Source of the DNA: Bifidobacteriaceae bacterium
Lineage (GTDB): Bacteria > Actinomycetota > Actinomycetes > Actinomycetales > WQXJ01
Length of the DNA stretch: 9,935 nt
Reading direction: 5' to 3'
Assembly: GCA_031278665.1 (NCBI GenBank)
Contig: JAITKC010000006.1
Span: forward strand, 1 to 9,935
Shown: piece after piece, positions 1 to 5,985 of the stretch
Layout: every line of letters starts with the position of its first letter
Position numbering within the stretch: position 1 is the stretch's first letter
Translations under genes and position numbers: made by a program
Notes under the pieces: model-generated
What the model was told of the DNA's origin: nothing
What the model saw: only the letters and a program-made list of their open reading frames with translations
The model's database searches: none

Positions 1-29
1 GGGGGCGTCGTGCGCGGGGTTCTAGACAT
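1..29 (-). CDS. possible start of the gene downstream of ribokinase (partial)
   Basis: A minus-strand ATG at 29 opens a frame that stays open to the window edge (nine codons, beginning MSRTPRTT). It lies 36 bases after the ribokinase stop and has only a weak purine stretch (GGGAAG) before it. That arrangement would suit a second gene of a ribose operon, but nine codons cannot identify a product, and the frame may not be coding at all. Confidence 0.2.
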
Positions 30-65
30 CCGCTTCCCGGCCGGGTTGCCGCCGAGTCGCCGAAG

Positions 66-1022
66 TCAGGCGGCGGGCGGGATCTGGCCTGTGGCCAGCG
101 CCAGAGCCACCTCGCGGGCGGTCGGAATGGAGGGGCCGGCGCCAGGCCGGGTCAAGGCGATCGAGGCGGCGGCGGTGGCGGCCCGCGTCGCCTCGCCGAC
201 AGTCGCCCCGTCCGACAGGCGGGCGGCCAGGACGCCGTTGAAAGTGTCGCCCGCGCCGGTGTGGTCCACCGGCTCGACCGGCAGCACCCGGACGACTTCG
301 GTGTCCTGGCCCGCCTGGGCCACCACCGACCCCTCGCCGCCGCGGGTCATCACGACCGAGGGGACCAAACGCTGGAGCGCCCGCAGCAAGGAGGCGTCGT
401 CGGAGGGATACATGCCGAAGTGTTGGGCGGCCAATTCTCTGGCCCCGAGTTGGCTGACCACCAGCACGTCGACGTTCTTCAGCAGTTCGGGCGGCAGGTT
501 GGCGGTCGGCGCCGCGTTGAGGACGAAGATCGTTCCGGCGGCTTTGGCCGCCGCCGCCGCCCGTTCCACCACCGGCACCGGAACCTCAAGCTGGGCCAGA
601 ACCACGCGGCTGTCGGCGATCAGCTCAAGGTCGCCGTCGCTCAGGTCGACCCGCGCGTTGGCGCCGGTGACCACGGTGATGACATTGGCCCCCTGCGGGT
701 CCACCATCACGATGGCCATGCCGGTGGGGCAGTCGACGGTGCGCACGGCGCGAGTGTCGACTCCGGCCGCGCTGACGAAGTCTTCCAGCAGCCCGCCGTC
801 CGCGTCCGCGCCCCAAGCGCTGATCAGCGCCGTCGGCACGCCTCCGGCCTTGGCGGCGGCGACCGCCTGGTTGGCGCCTTTGCCGCCGGGAAAACGCTCC
901 GAATCGCTGGCCACAACCGACTCGCCGGGGTCCGGCCACCGCGGCACCCGCACCTCCAAGTCGACGTTGGCCGAGCCGACCACTACCACCTGAAATCCCC
1001 CAGCCGGGGTCTTCTGCGCCAT
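66..1022 (-). CDS. rbsK: ribokinase (PfkB carbohydrate kinase family)
   Basis: Encodes a 318-residue cytoplasmic sugar kinase; E. coli RbsK has 309 residues. The family phosphorylates D-ribose to ribose 5-phosphate with ATP. Visible motifs are the N-terminal sugar-binding VVGSANVDL (15-22), GGKGANQA (46-53), QLE (144-146), and the C-terminal DHTGAGDTFNG (253-263) with the anion hole GAGD and predicted catalytic base Asp259. The ATG at 1022 was chosen because AGGAGG lies 7 bases before it and the recognisable fold starts about ten residues later; the open frame runs further upstream without family similarity. One oddity: the NxxE motif that helps bind Mg and phosphate in this family reads S190-Q-L-G193, so both key residues are missing. 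It could be a ribokinase of reduced activity or a PfkB protein acting on another substrate. Family assignment is firm, ribose specificity is inferred. Confidence 0.88.
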   Translation of the reverse strand: MAQKTPAGGFQVVVVGSANVDLEVRVPRWPDPGESVVASDSERFPGGKGANQAVAAAKAGGVPTALISAWGADADGGLLEDFVSAAGVDTRAVRTVDCPTGMAIVMVDPQGANVITVVTGANARVDLSDGDLELIADSRVVLAQLEVPVPVVERAAAAAKAAGTIFVLNAAPTANLPPELLKNVDVLVVSQLGARELAAQHFGMYPSDDASLLRALQRLVPSVVMTRGGEGSVVAQAGQDTEVVRVLPVEPVDHTGAGDTFNGVLAARLSDGATVGEATRAATAAASIALTRPGAGPSIPTAREVALALATGQIPPAA

Positions 1023-1029
1023 CCGCGCG

Positions 1030-1035
1030 CCTCCT
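1030..1035 (-). promoter_or_regulatory. ribosome binding site of the ribokinase gene
   Basis: CCTCCT on the plus strand reads AGGAGG on the minus strand, a complete anti-SD match, 7 bases before the ATG at 1022. It fixes this start against the longer open frame that extends upstream to about 1370. Confidence 0.85.
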
Positions 1036-1247
1036 AGTCTTCGGGGGCGGACAACTCTCCGCCTGATCGAGTCTTCCGTCCCGTTGGTTGATCGCTGAAA
1101 GCCTGGCGGCCAGGCCGCGGCGCCATCGCGGCCGACCACGTGGTTTCCGCCTAGACAAGCCTGCCACAACCGGGCCGCCGCCCTTGCCACAACCGCCCGC
1201 CGGTCCGCGAGCCGACGATGCCGCCGCAAAGCCCCCAGCCACCCCGC

Positions 1248-1291
1248 GCCCAAGCCGCCCGCCGGCCGCCCGGTCAGCGGGCGGCTTGGGC
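1248..1291. repeat. 15-bp perfect inverted repeat (hairpin)
   Basis: Arms 1248-1262 and 1277-1291 are exact reverse complements (GCCCAAGCCGCCCGC) around a 14-base spacer. Skipping C1292 adds four more pairs (1244-1247 with 1293-1296). No T-run follows on either strand, so it is not a textbook terminator. It lies just upstream of the TAGGCT promoter of the methyltransferase gene and might be a regulator site or a transcription barrier between the divergent units. Confidence 0.6.
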
Positions 1292-1327
1292 CGCGGCGGC
1301 GGCCGAGCCGCACTCCCGGGCACGCCG

Positions 1328-1333
1328 TAGGCT
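1328..1333 (+). promoter_or_regulatory. -10 element TAGGCT, leaderless-type promoter
   Basis: TAGGCT matches TANNNT and ends 6 bases before the ATG at 1340, the spacing seen for leaderless actinobacterial transcripts whose first base is the A of the start codon. There is no good Shine-Dalgarno before this ATG, which fits. No clear -35 box was found. The same hexamer stands 7 bases before the tsaB start in this window. Confidence 0.5.
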
Positions 1334-1339
1334 GGGGAC

Positions 1340-2719
1340 ATGGACTTGGAGGATGTCGCGCTGCTGACATCCGACCAGGGGCGACTGTTGCTCGCGTCTT
1401 TGCCCGAATACGATCCGAAACTGGTCATCAAGCTCTCCGAGGGCCTGCGCCGCCGCGGAATCGACCCGAAACTGGTCGCCGCCGCGCTGACGCAGAACCG
1501 CCTGCGCGCCCGGGCGCGCGCCAAGTTCGGGCCGTTCGCGGACCAGATGCTCTTCACCGACCAGGGACTCCAGCAGGCCACCCGCCTGGTGGTGGCGGCT
1601 CGCCACGCCGAGCGCTATCTGCCCGGCGGGGCCGGGCAAAGCGGCCAATCGGCCGCGCCGCCCAATCAAAGCGCGCGCGACCGGCGGGTGGCCGACCTGA
1701 CGGGCGGGATCGGCGGCGACGCGCTGGCCATGGCGGCCCTCGGGTTGCGCGTCACGGTATACGAACGCGACCCGGTGACGGCCGGCGTCGCCCGAGCCAA
1801 CCTGGCGGCCTTCCCGGAGGCCCGGGTGATCGCCGCCGACGCCCTGGAGGCCGACTTGAGCTATGCCGACGCCTTGTTCGCGGACCCCTCGCGGCGCTCC
1901 GCCGACGGCCGCCGGGTGTTCGACCCGGCCGCCTACGACCCGCCCCTGGAACGCCTTTGGGCGCTCGCAGGCGGCCGGCCCCTCGGCGTCAAAGTCGCGC
2001 CCGGAATAGCCCATCGGGCCATCCCGCCGCGGGCCGAGGCGGAATGGGTGTCCGTCGACCGCCAGGTGGTCGAGGCCGGAATCTGGTTCGGCCGGCTGTG
2101 TCAGGCCGATGGCGCCGAGCCGCCCCCGGACCCGGCCGGCCGGGGATTCGGCCCGCGCCGCGCCGCCTTGGTCATCCGCCAAGGCCGCGCCCACCGCCTG
2201 ACCCAGTTCTCAGACCCGGCCGAGTTCCCGCACTCGGCCGACGATGCCGCGCGGACGCCCGGCCCGGCCGCGCCCCGGCCGCCCGCCCGGGCCGCGCGCC
2301 TGGCCACCGGCCCCCTCCAAGAGTTCATCTACGAGCCGGACGGAGCCGTCATCCGGGCCTGCCTGATCGCCGAGGCCGCCGCCACCCTGGGACCGGGGCC
2401 GGCCGCGCCGACCCTGGTCAACAGCCGGATCGCCTATGTCACCGCCGCAGTCGAGGCGCCTTGGAATCCGTTCTGGACCGGCTACCGAGTCGAAGACGCC
2501 TTCGACTTCAACCTCAAACGTTTGCGGGCCCACTTGCGGGCGCGCGGCATCGGACAAATTGTTGTAAAGAAGCGTGGCAGCCCGGTCGACCCCGCCGAAC
2601 TGCGCAAACGCCTGGCGCCCAAAGGCGACGGGAGCGCCGTCGTCATCCTGACGCGGCTGGGCGCGCGACAATCGGTGGTGATCGCCCAACCCCTGCGGAG
2701 CGCTAAGGAAACGCCATGA
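1340..2719 (+). CDS. class I SAM-dependent methyltransferase with THUMP-like C-terminal domain
   Basis: Encodes 459 residues. An N-terminal helical region (about 1-95) resembles the conserved head of this actinobacterial family. A Gly/Ser/Ala-rich linker (96-114) leads to a Rossmann methyltransferase domain with SAM-binding motif I DLTGGIGGD (119-127), an acidic strand end VTVYERD (138-144) and the catalytic-loop-like FADPSRR (180-186). The last 80 residues carry VVKKRG (408-413) and a final strand typical of the THUMP-like domain found on RNA methyltransferases. By family it probably methylates an RNA base in the cytoplasm; the exact target is unknown. The start is the ATG at 1340, behind a TAGGCT -10 element and without an obvious RBS, suggesting a leaderless message. 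Its TGA overlaps the ATG of the next gene (ATGA), so the two are likely translationally coupled. A second Pro/Ala/Arg-rich linker lies around residues 305-325. Confidence 0.82.
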   Translation: MDLEDVALLTSDQGRLLLASLPEYDPKLVIKLSEGLRRRGIDPKLVAAALTQNRLRARARAKFGPFADQMLFTDQGLQQATRLVVAARHAERYLPGGAGQSGQSAAPPNQSARDRRVADLTGGIGGDALAMAALGLRVTVYERDPVTAGVARANLAAFPEARVIAADALEADLSYADALFADPSRRSADGRRVFDPAAYDPPLERLWALAGGRPLGVKVAPGIAHRAIPPRAEAEWVSVDRQVVEAGIWFGRLCQADGAEPPPDPAGRGFGPRRAALVIRQGRAHRLTQFSDPAEFPHSADDAARTPGPAAPRPPARAARLATGPLQEFIYEPDGAVIRACLIAEAAATLGPGPAAPTLVNSRIAYVTAAVEAPWNPFWTGYRVEDAFDFNLKRLRAHLRARGIGQIVVKKRGSPVDPAELRKRLAPKGDGSAVVILTRLGARQSVVIAQPLRSAKETP

Positions 2720-3855
2720 AACTGCCGTTCGCAGACTCTCCCCGTTCAACGGTCGGAATCGAATGGGAAGTCGCCCTGGTCGACCGCGACTCAGGCGACT
2801 TGAGGCAGGCGGCGCAGGCCATCCTCGAGGCGGTGCGCTTGCCGGACGGCCGGCCGCATCCGGGGATTCTGCAAGAGTTCCTGCTCAACACGGTCGAGGC
2901 GGCGTCGCGCCCGTCGCCGACCATCGGCCGGGCGATCGCCGACATCGCCGAACGGATCGACTTGATCCGGGCGGCGGCCGAACCCCTGCGGGTGGAGTTG
3001 ATGGCGGCCGGGACCCACCCGTTCGCCCGCTGGGAACGCCAGCGGGTGACTAATAAGGAGCGCTATCTCCGGCTGGTCGATCGAACCCAGTGGTGGGGGC
3101 GGCAAATGCTGATTTACGGCGTCCACACCCATGTCGGCGTCGAGGACCGGCGCAAAGTGCTGCCGATAATCCGGGCGCTGCTCGGCTATCTGCCGCATTT
3201 GCAGGCGCTGTCGGCGTCCTCGCCCTATTGGGGCGGCGAGGCGACGGGCTACGCCTCGAACCGGGCGCTGATGTTCCAGCAGCTTCCGACCGCCGGCTTG
3301 CCGTTCCAGTTCGACCGCTGGTCCGAACTCGAGGCCTATTTCGGCGACATGGTCCACACCGGCGTCATCGACGTGTTCAACGAAATCCGCTGGGACATCC
3401 GCCCCTCCCCGCGTTTCGGCACCGTCGAGGTCCGGGTCTGCGACGCGCTGCCCACCCTGCGCGAGGTCGCGGCCGTCTCGGCCCTGGTCCAATGCCTGGT
3501 CGAAGAGTTCTCCGGACTGCTCGACCGCGGCGAGGAGCTGGCGACTATGCCGACCTGGTTTGTCCAGGAGAACAAGTGGCGCTCGGCCCGCTACGGCATG
3601 GACGCGATCATCATCTTGAACCGGGCCGGCGACGAACAACTGGTCACCGAGCATCTGCCGGAGGTTCTGCGCCGCCTGGAACCGGTCGCGGCCAAACTGG
3701 GCTGTCTGGACGAACTCGCCTTCATCCCCCAGATAATCGCCGCCGGGGCCTCCTATCAGCGCCAACTGGCCGTCGCCGGCCGCCACGGCGGCGACCTCGG
3801 GGCCGTGGTCGACGCCCTGGTGCGCGAACTGGCGGCCGACCGCCTGGGCGCCTGA
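2716..3855 (+). CDS. ybdK: YbdK-family carboxylate-amine ligase (glutamate--cysteine ligase 2-like)
   Basis: Encodes 379 residues, the usual length for the GCS2/YbdK family. Members are ATP-dependent carboxylate-amine ligases; E. coli YbdK has weak glutamate-cysteine ligase activity, and the physiological substrates of most actinobacterial members are not settled. Family features are VGIEWEVALVD near the N-terminus (13-23), GVHTHVGV (135-142), SASSPYWGGEATGYASNR (166-183) and WDIRPSPRFGTVEVRVCD (226-243), which carry the metal- and ATP-binding residues of the glutamine-synthetase-like fold. The ATG at 2716 overlaps the upstream TGA by 4 bp and has AAGGAA at 2705-2710, five bases before it. 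There is no signal peptide or membrane segment, so it is cytoplasmic. The function of pairing with a THUMP-like methyltransferase is unknown. Confidence 0.85.
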   Translation: MKLPFADSPRSTVGIEWEVALVDRDSGDLRQAAQAILEAVRLPDGRPHPGILQEFLLNTVEAASRPSPTIGRAIADIAERIDLIRAAAEPLRVELMAAGTHPFARWERQRVTNKERYLRLVDRTQWWGRQMLIYGVHTHVGVEDRRKVLPIIRALLGYLPHLQALSASSPYWGGEATGYASNRALMFQQLPTAGLPFQFDRWSELEAYFGDMVHTGVIDVFNEIRWDIRPSPRFGTVEVRVCDALPTLREVAAVSALVQCLVEEFSGLLDRGEELATMPTWFVQENKWRSARYGMDAIIILNRAGDEQLVTEHLPEVLRRLEPVAAKLGCLDELAFIPQIIAAGASYQRQLAVAGRHGGDLGAVVDALVRELAADRLGA

Positions 3856-3878
3856 CCGCCCCGACTGCGCCGTCAGGC
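3850..3878. terminator. short hairpin between convergent genes, containing both stop codons
   Basis: GCCTGAC (3850-3856) and GTCAGGC (3872-3878) form a 7-bp perfect stem around a 15-base loop. The left arm contains the TGA of the ligase gene, the right arm the TGA of tsaD read on the other strand. Three more pairs (3845-3847 with 3881-3883) lie beyond two mismatches. No T-run follows, so this is at best a weak bidirectional terminator. Confidence 0.4.
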
Positions 3879-4913
3879 CACCAAGCGGGTCGACGCCATA
3901 GACGAGTCGGCGCCGATGTCCAGCCCGGACGGGCTCAGCCGGTGGACTATGGCGTGCACGCCGGCGGCGGCGATCATGGCGCCGTTGTCGGTACAGCGTT
4001 CCAGGGGCGGCACCCGCAGCCGCAGGCCGGCGGCGGCGCAGCGGGCCGCCGCCTTGTCGCGCAACTGCGAGTTGGCGGCGAATCCGCCGCCGATCACCAC
4101 CGTGTCGAGGCCGAAGGCGGCCGCGGCGGCGACCGTCTTGGCGGTCAGCACGTCGGCGACCGCCTCGGAGAACGATGCCGCGAAGTCGTTGAGCGGGACC
4201 GCCCGGCCGGCGTCTTGGGCGGCTTCGATCAAACGCGCCGCCGCCGTCTTGAGACCCGAGAACGAGAAGTCGTAGGGGTGGCGCTCAAGGTCTTGGCGGC
4301 GGGTCAGCGCCCGCGGGAAGGCGATCGCCGTCGGGTCGCCGGCGCGGGCCAGGCGGTCGATGTGGGGGCCGGCCGGATAGGGCAACCCGAGGACCCGGCC
4401 GATTTTGTCAAAAGCCTCCCCGGCGGCATCGTCCAACGTCTGCCCCAACTCGCGGACTTCGGCGCCGTCGATGACCAACAGCGACGAGTGTCCGCCGGAG
4501 ACCACCAGCGCCAGCGCCGGGCCGTCGAACGGCCCCGACGCCAACTGGTCGACCAGCGCGTGCCCGATCACATGGTTGACTCCGTAAAGCGGCTTGTCCA
4601 GGGCCAAGGCCAAAGCTTTGGCGGTCGCCAAGCCGACGGCCAGCGAGCCGACCAGACCCGGCCCGGCGGTCACGGCCACCGCGTCGACGTCCTTCAGCGC
4701 CGTACCGGCCGCCGCCAACGTCGCGGCGATAGTCGGCCCGATCGCCTCGAGGTGCGCGCGCGAGGCGACCTCTGGAACAATCCCGCCGAAGCGGGCGTGT
4801 TCGGCCACCGACGAGGCCACCGTGTCATGTAATAACTCGAACCCGCGAGCCAAGGCCACGCCGGTCTCGTCGCAAGAGGTCTCGATTCCGAGCACCAAGG
4901 GGTCGCCAGCCAC
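3873..4913 (-). CDS. tsaD: tRNA N6-adenosine threonylcarbamoyltransferase TsaD
   Basis: Encodes 346 residues, the normal length for TsaD. With TsaB, and TsaE in bacteria, it transfers the threonylcarbamoyl group from threonylcarbamoyl-AMP to A37 of tRNAs reading ANN codons, giving t6A; the process is essential in most bacteria. Seen: [12 protein letters not shown] (10-21), [13 protein letters not shown] (42-54), metal ligands in HVIGH (His114, His118), VSGGHSSL (138-145), [10 protein letters not shown] (215-224), [11 protein letters not shown] (275-285) and CTDNGAMIA (307-315) with the third ligand Asp309. The start is GTG at 4913, with AGGGTGG in front inside the 9-bp gap to the upstream surface-protein gene. 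tsaD commonly follows tsaB and rimI directly; here a secreted phosphatase and a surface protein come between. It probably depends on transcription through those two genes, since no separate promoter was recognised. Confidence 0.96.
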   Translation of the reverse strand: MAGDPLVLGIETSCDETGVALARGFELLHDTVASSVAEHARFGGIVPEVASRAHLEAIGPTIAATLAAAGTALKDVDAVAVTAGPGLVGSLAVGLATAKALALALDKPLYGVNHVIGHALVDQLASGPFDGPALALVVSGGHSSLLVIDGAEVRELGQTLDDAAGEAFDKIGRVLGLPYPAGPHIDRLARAGDPTAIAFPRALTRRQDLERHPYDFSFSGLKTAAARLIEAAQDAGRAVPLNDFAASFSEAVADVLTAKTVAAAAAFGLDTVVIGGGFAANSQLRDKAAARCAAAGLRLRVPPLERCTDNGAMIAAAGVHAIVHRLSPSGLDIGADSSMASTRLVA

Positions 4914-4922
4914 CTGGCCACC

Positions 4923-5978
4923 CTAGCCGACTGGCGGACCAGACCTTCGCCCTTTGGCCGCCCTGGCCACCTTGGCCGCCCTGGCCACTGTGATCGCCGC
5001 CGCCAGCGCGATCGCCAGCGTGATGACCGCCCAGGGGATCGCCGTCAAGGCGAAGCCGGCGCTGACCGCGCCCGGCGGGCTGACCTCGTCCGCGCCGACC
5101 ACAGTCGGGGTGACCTCGACTGCGCCGGTCAGCCGGAACAGCGGCCCGATCGCCAAGCTGACCGAGCCGGTCACCCGTTCGCCCGGCAGCAGTTCCGTGA
5201 TCGGCTCGGCCTCGGCGCTGATCGCGCCCAGCCCCCACAGGCCCTGCGCCGCCACCACGACCCGCCCGCCCAAGCGGGTGTTTCCGGTGTTGGCGATCAC
5301 ATAGTCGATCCGCAGGCGGCTGTCGGTCAGCGGACTCCACGAGCCGGTGTACTCGGTGGTCACGGACTCGACCCGCAACGCCGGGCTGATCTCCCCGGAC
5401 ACGCGCAGGTGGAGGCGGACGCCGACGCGATGGGTCAAAGCCACGGCCCCGGCCTGGGTGAGGCCCACGGCGATGCCGGCCGGATGGTCGCCCGGCGTGG
5501 CGGTCGCGGGCACGGTTATCCGGACCGGCAAAATCCTGGTCTCGCCCGCGGCCAACGTCAACTCGCCGCCGTCCAGTCCCTCGACGCCGATCCACTCGCC
5601 GTCGCCGCCGTCGACCATGTCGAAGACTCCGTCTTGGCCGACCACGCCGTCCCCCACCGACACTTGGAAAGTCGCCTCGACCGCCGAGTGGTTGGTCACG
5701 GCGATGGCGTCCTCGGCCGTCCCGCCCGGATCGAGGGTGTGGCGCAAGGAGACGCGGCCGTCGGCGCCGGTTGTCCCGGCCGGCGCCACCGACCACTCGA
5801 CTTCCGGGGCCGGATCGGCACTGGCCGACGGCTCGGCAGTGCCCGACGGCTCGGCACTGGCCGACGGCTCGGCGACCGCCGCGATAACGGCGGGCGGGTC
5901 CCCGGCTGACGCCGGGGACCCGATCGGATTGAGCCCAAGGGCGACTAGCCCCAAGACCCAGAACAGACCTCTTCGCAA
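4923..5978 (-). CDS. secreted DUF916/WxLIP-like surface protein with C-terminal membrane anchor
   Basis: Encodes 351 residues. A signal peptide (MRRGLFWVLGLVALGLNP, predicted cleavage after ASA at 25) leads to an Ala/Glu/Pro/Ser-rich spacer (about 30-58) made of hexapeptide repeats. Next comes a DUF916-like domain (about 61-190) with EWSVAPAG, DGRVSLRHTLDPGG, VTNHSAVEATFQV and TPGDHPAGIAVGL. An Ig-like segment (about 195-295) contains YVIANTGNTRLGG. A hydrophobic helix (about 313-333) and a basic tail (VARAAK twice, then GRR) anchor it with the C-terminus inside. DUF916/DUF3324 proteins in Gram-positives bind peptidoglycan and interact with WxL-domain proteins. The upstream gene encodes a phosphatase with a WxL-like domain, so this is probably its cell-surface partner. 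The start is TTG at 5978, 7 bases after the phosphatase stop, with AAGGA 11 bases before it. Family assignment is by pattern; the partner role is inference. Confidence 0.78.
   Translation of the reverse strand: MRRGLFWVLGLVALGLNPIGSPASAGDPPAVIAAVAEPSASAEPSGTAEPSASADPAPEVEWSVAPAGTTGADGRVSLRHTLDPGGTAEDAIAVTNHSAVEATFQVSVGDGVVGQDGVFDMVDGGDGEWIGVEGLDGGELTLAAGETRILPVRITVPATATPGDHPAGIAVGLTQAGAVALTHRVGVRLHLRVSGEISPALRVESVTTEYTGSWSPLTDSRLRIDYVIANTGNTRLGGRVVVAAQGLWGLGAISAEAEPITELLPGERVTGSVSLAIGPLFRLTGAVEVTPTVVGADEVSPPGAVSAGFALTAIPWAVITLAIALAAAITVARAAKVARAAKGRRSGPPVG
4953..4988 (-). repeat. 18-bp tandem duplication encoding the basic tail
   Basis: Two adjacent 18-base units (4953-4970 and 4971-4988) differ at one base only. 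On the minus strand they encode VARAAK twice, the positively charged stretch after the transmembrane helix of the surface protein. The duplication lengthens the cytoplasmic tail without shifting the frame. Confidence 0.8.
5821..5874 (-). repeat. three 18-bp tandem repeats encoding EPSASA-type hexapeptides
   Basis: Units at 5821-5838, 5839-5856 and 5857-5874 share CCGACGGCTCGGC and encode EPSASA, EPSGTA and EPSASA on the minus strand. They form a flexible Ala/Pro/Ser/Glu spacer between the signal peptide and the DUF916-like domain. Unit number may vary between strains. Confidence 0.85.
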
Positions 5979-5985
5979 GGCCGTG

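Larger units (their letters stand above)
1023..1339. other. divergent intergenic region, 317 bp
   Basis: This gap separates the divergent ribokinase and methyltransferase genes, so it should hold promoters for both. Seen in it: the ribokinase RBS next to its start, a 10-bp palindrome ACCACGTGGT at 1135-1144, a direct repeat TGCCACAACCG at 1162-1172 and 1185-1195 (23 bp start to start), a 15-bp inverted repeat at 1248-1291 and a TAGGCT -10 element at 1328-1333. The palindrome and the direct repeat are possible operator sites, but no regulator is encoded nearby to support this. No convincing -35/-10 pair for ribokinase was found. An 80-codon plus-strand frame here is Pro/Ala/Arg-rich and looks non-coding. 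Confidence 0.6.

Noticed and set aside
5..12. GCGTCGTG at the left end, resembling part of the TruSeq read-2 adapter
   Set aside because: Only eight bases match and the following bases do not fit the adapter, so this is probably chance.
36..45. CCCGGCCGGG palindrome after ribokinase as a terminator
   Set aside because: The palindrome leaves no proper loop and no T-run follows.
1135..1144. ACCACGTGGT palindrome as a LacI-type operator for ribokinase
   Set aside because: The symmetry ends at 10 bp, LacI operators are usually longer, and no regulator gene is nearby; kept only as a note in the intergenic entry.
3090..4832. Long plus-strand open frame of 580 codons crossing the ligase gene and tsaD
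   Set aside because: It spans two convergent genes with clear families, its translation is an Arg/Gly/Pro-rich mix with no motif, and long shadow frames are expected at this GC content.
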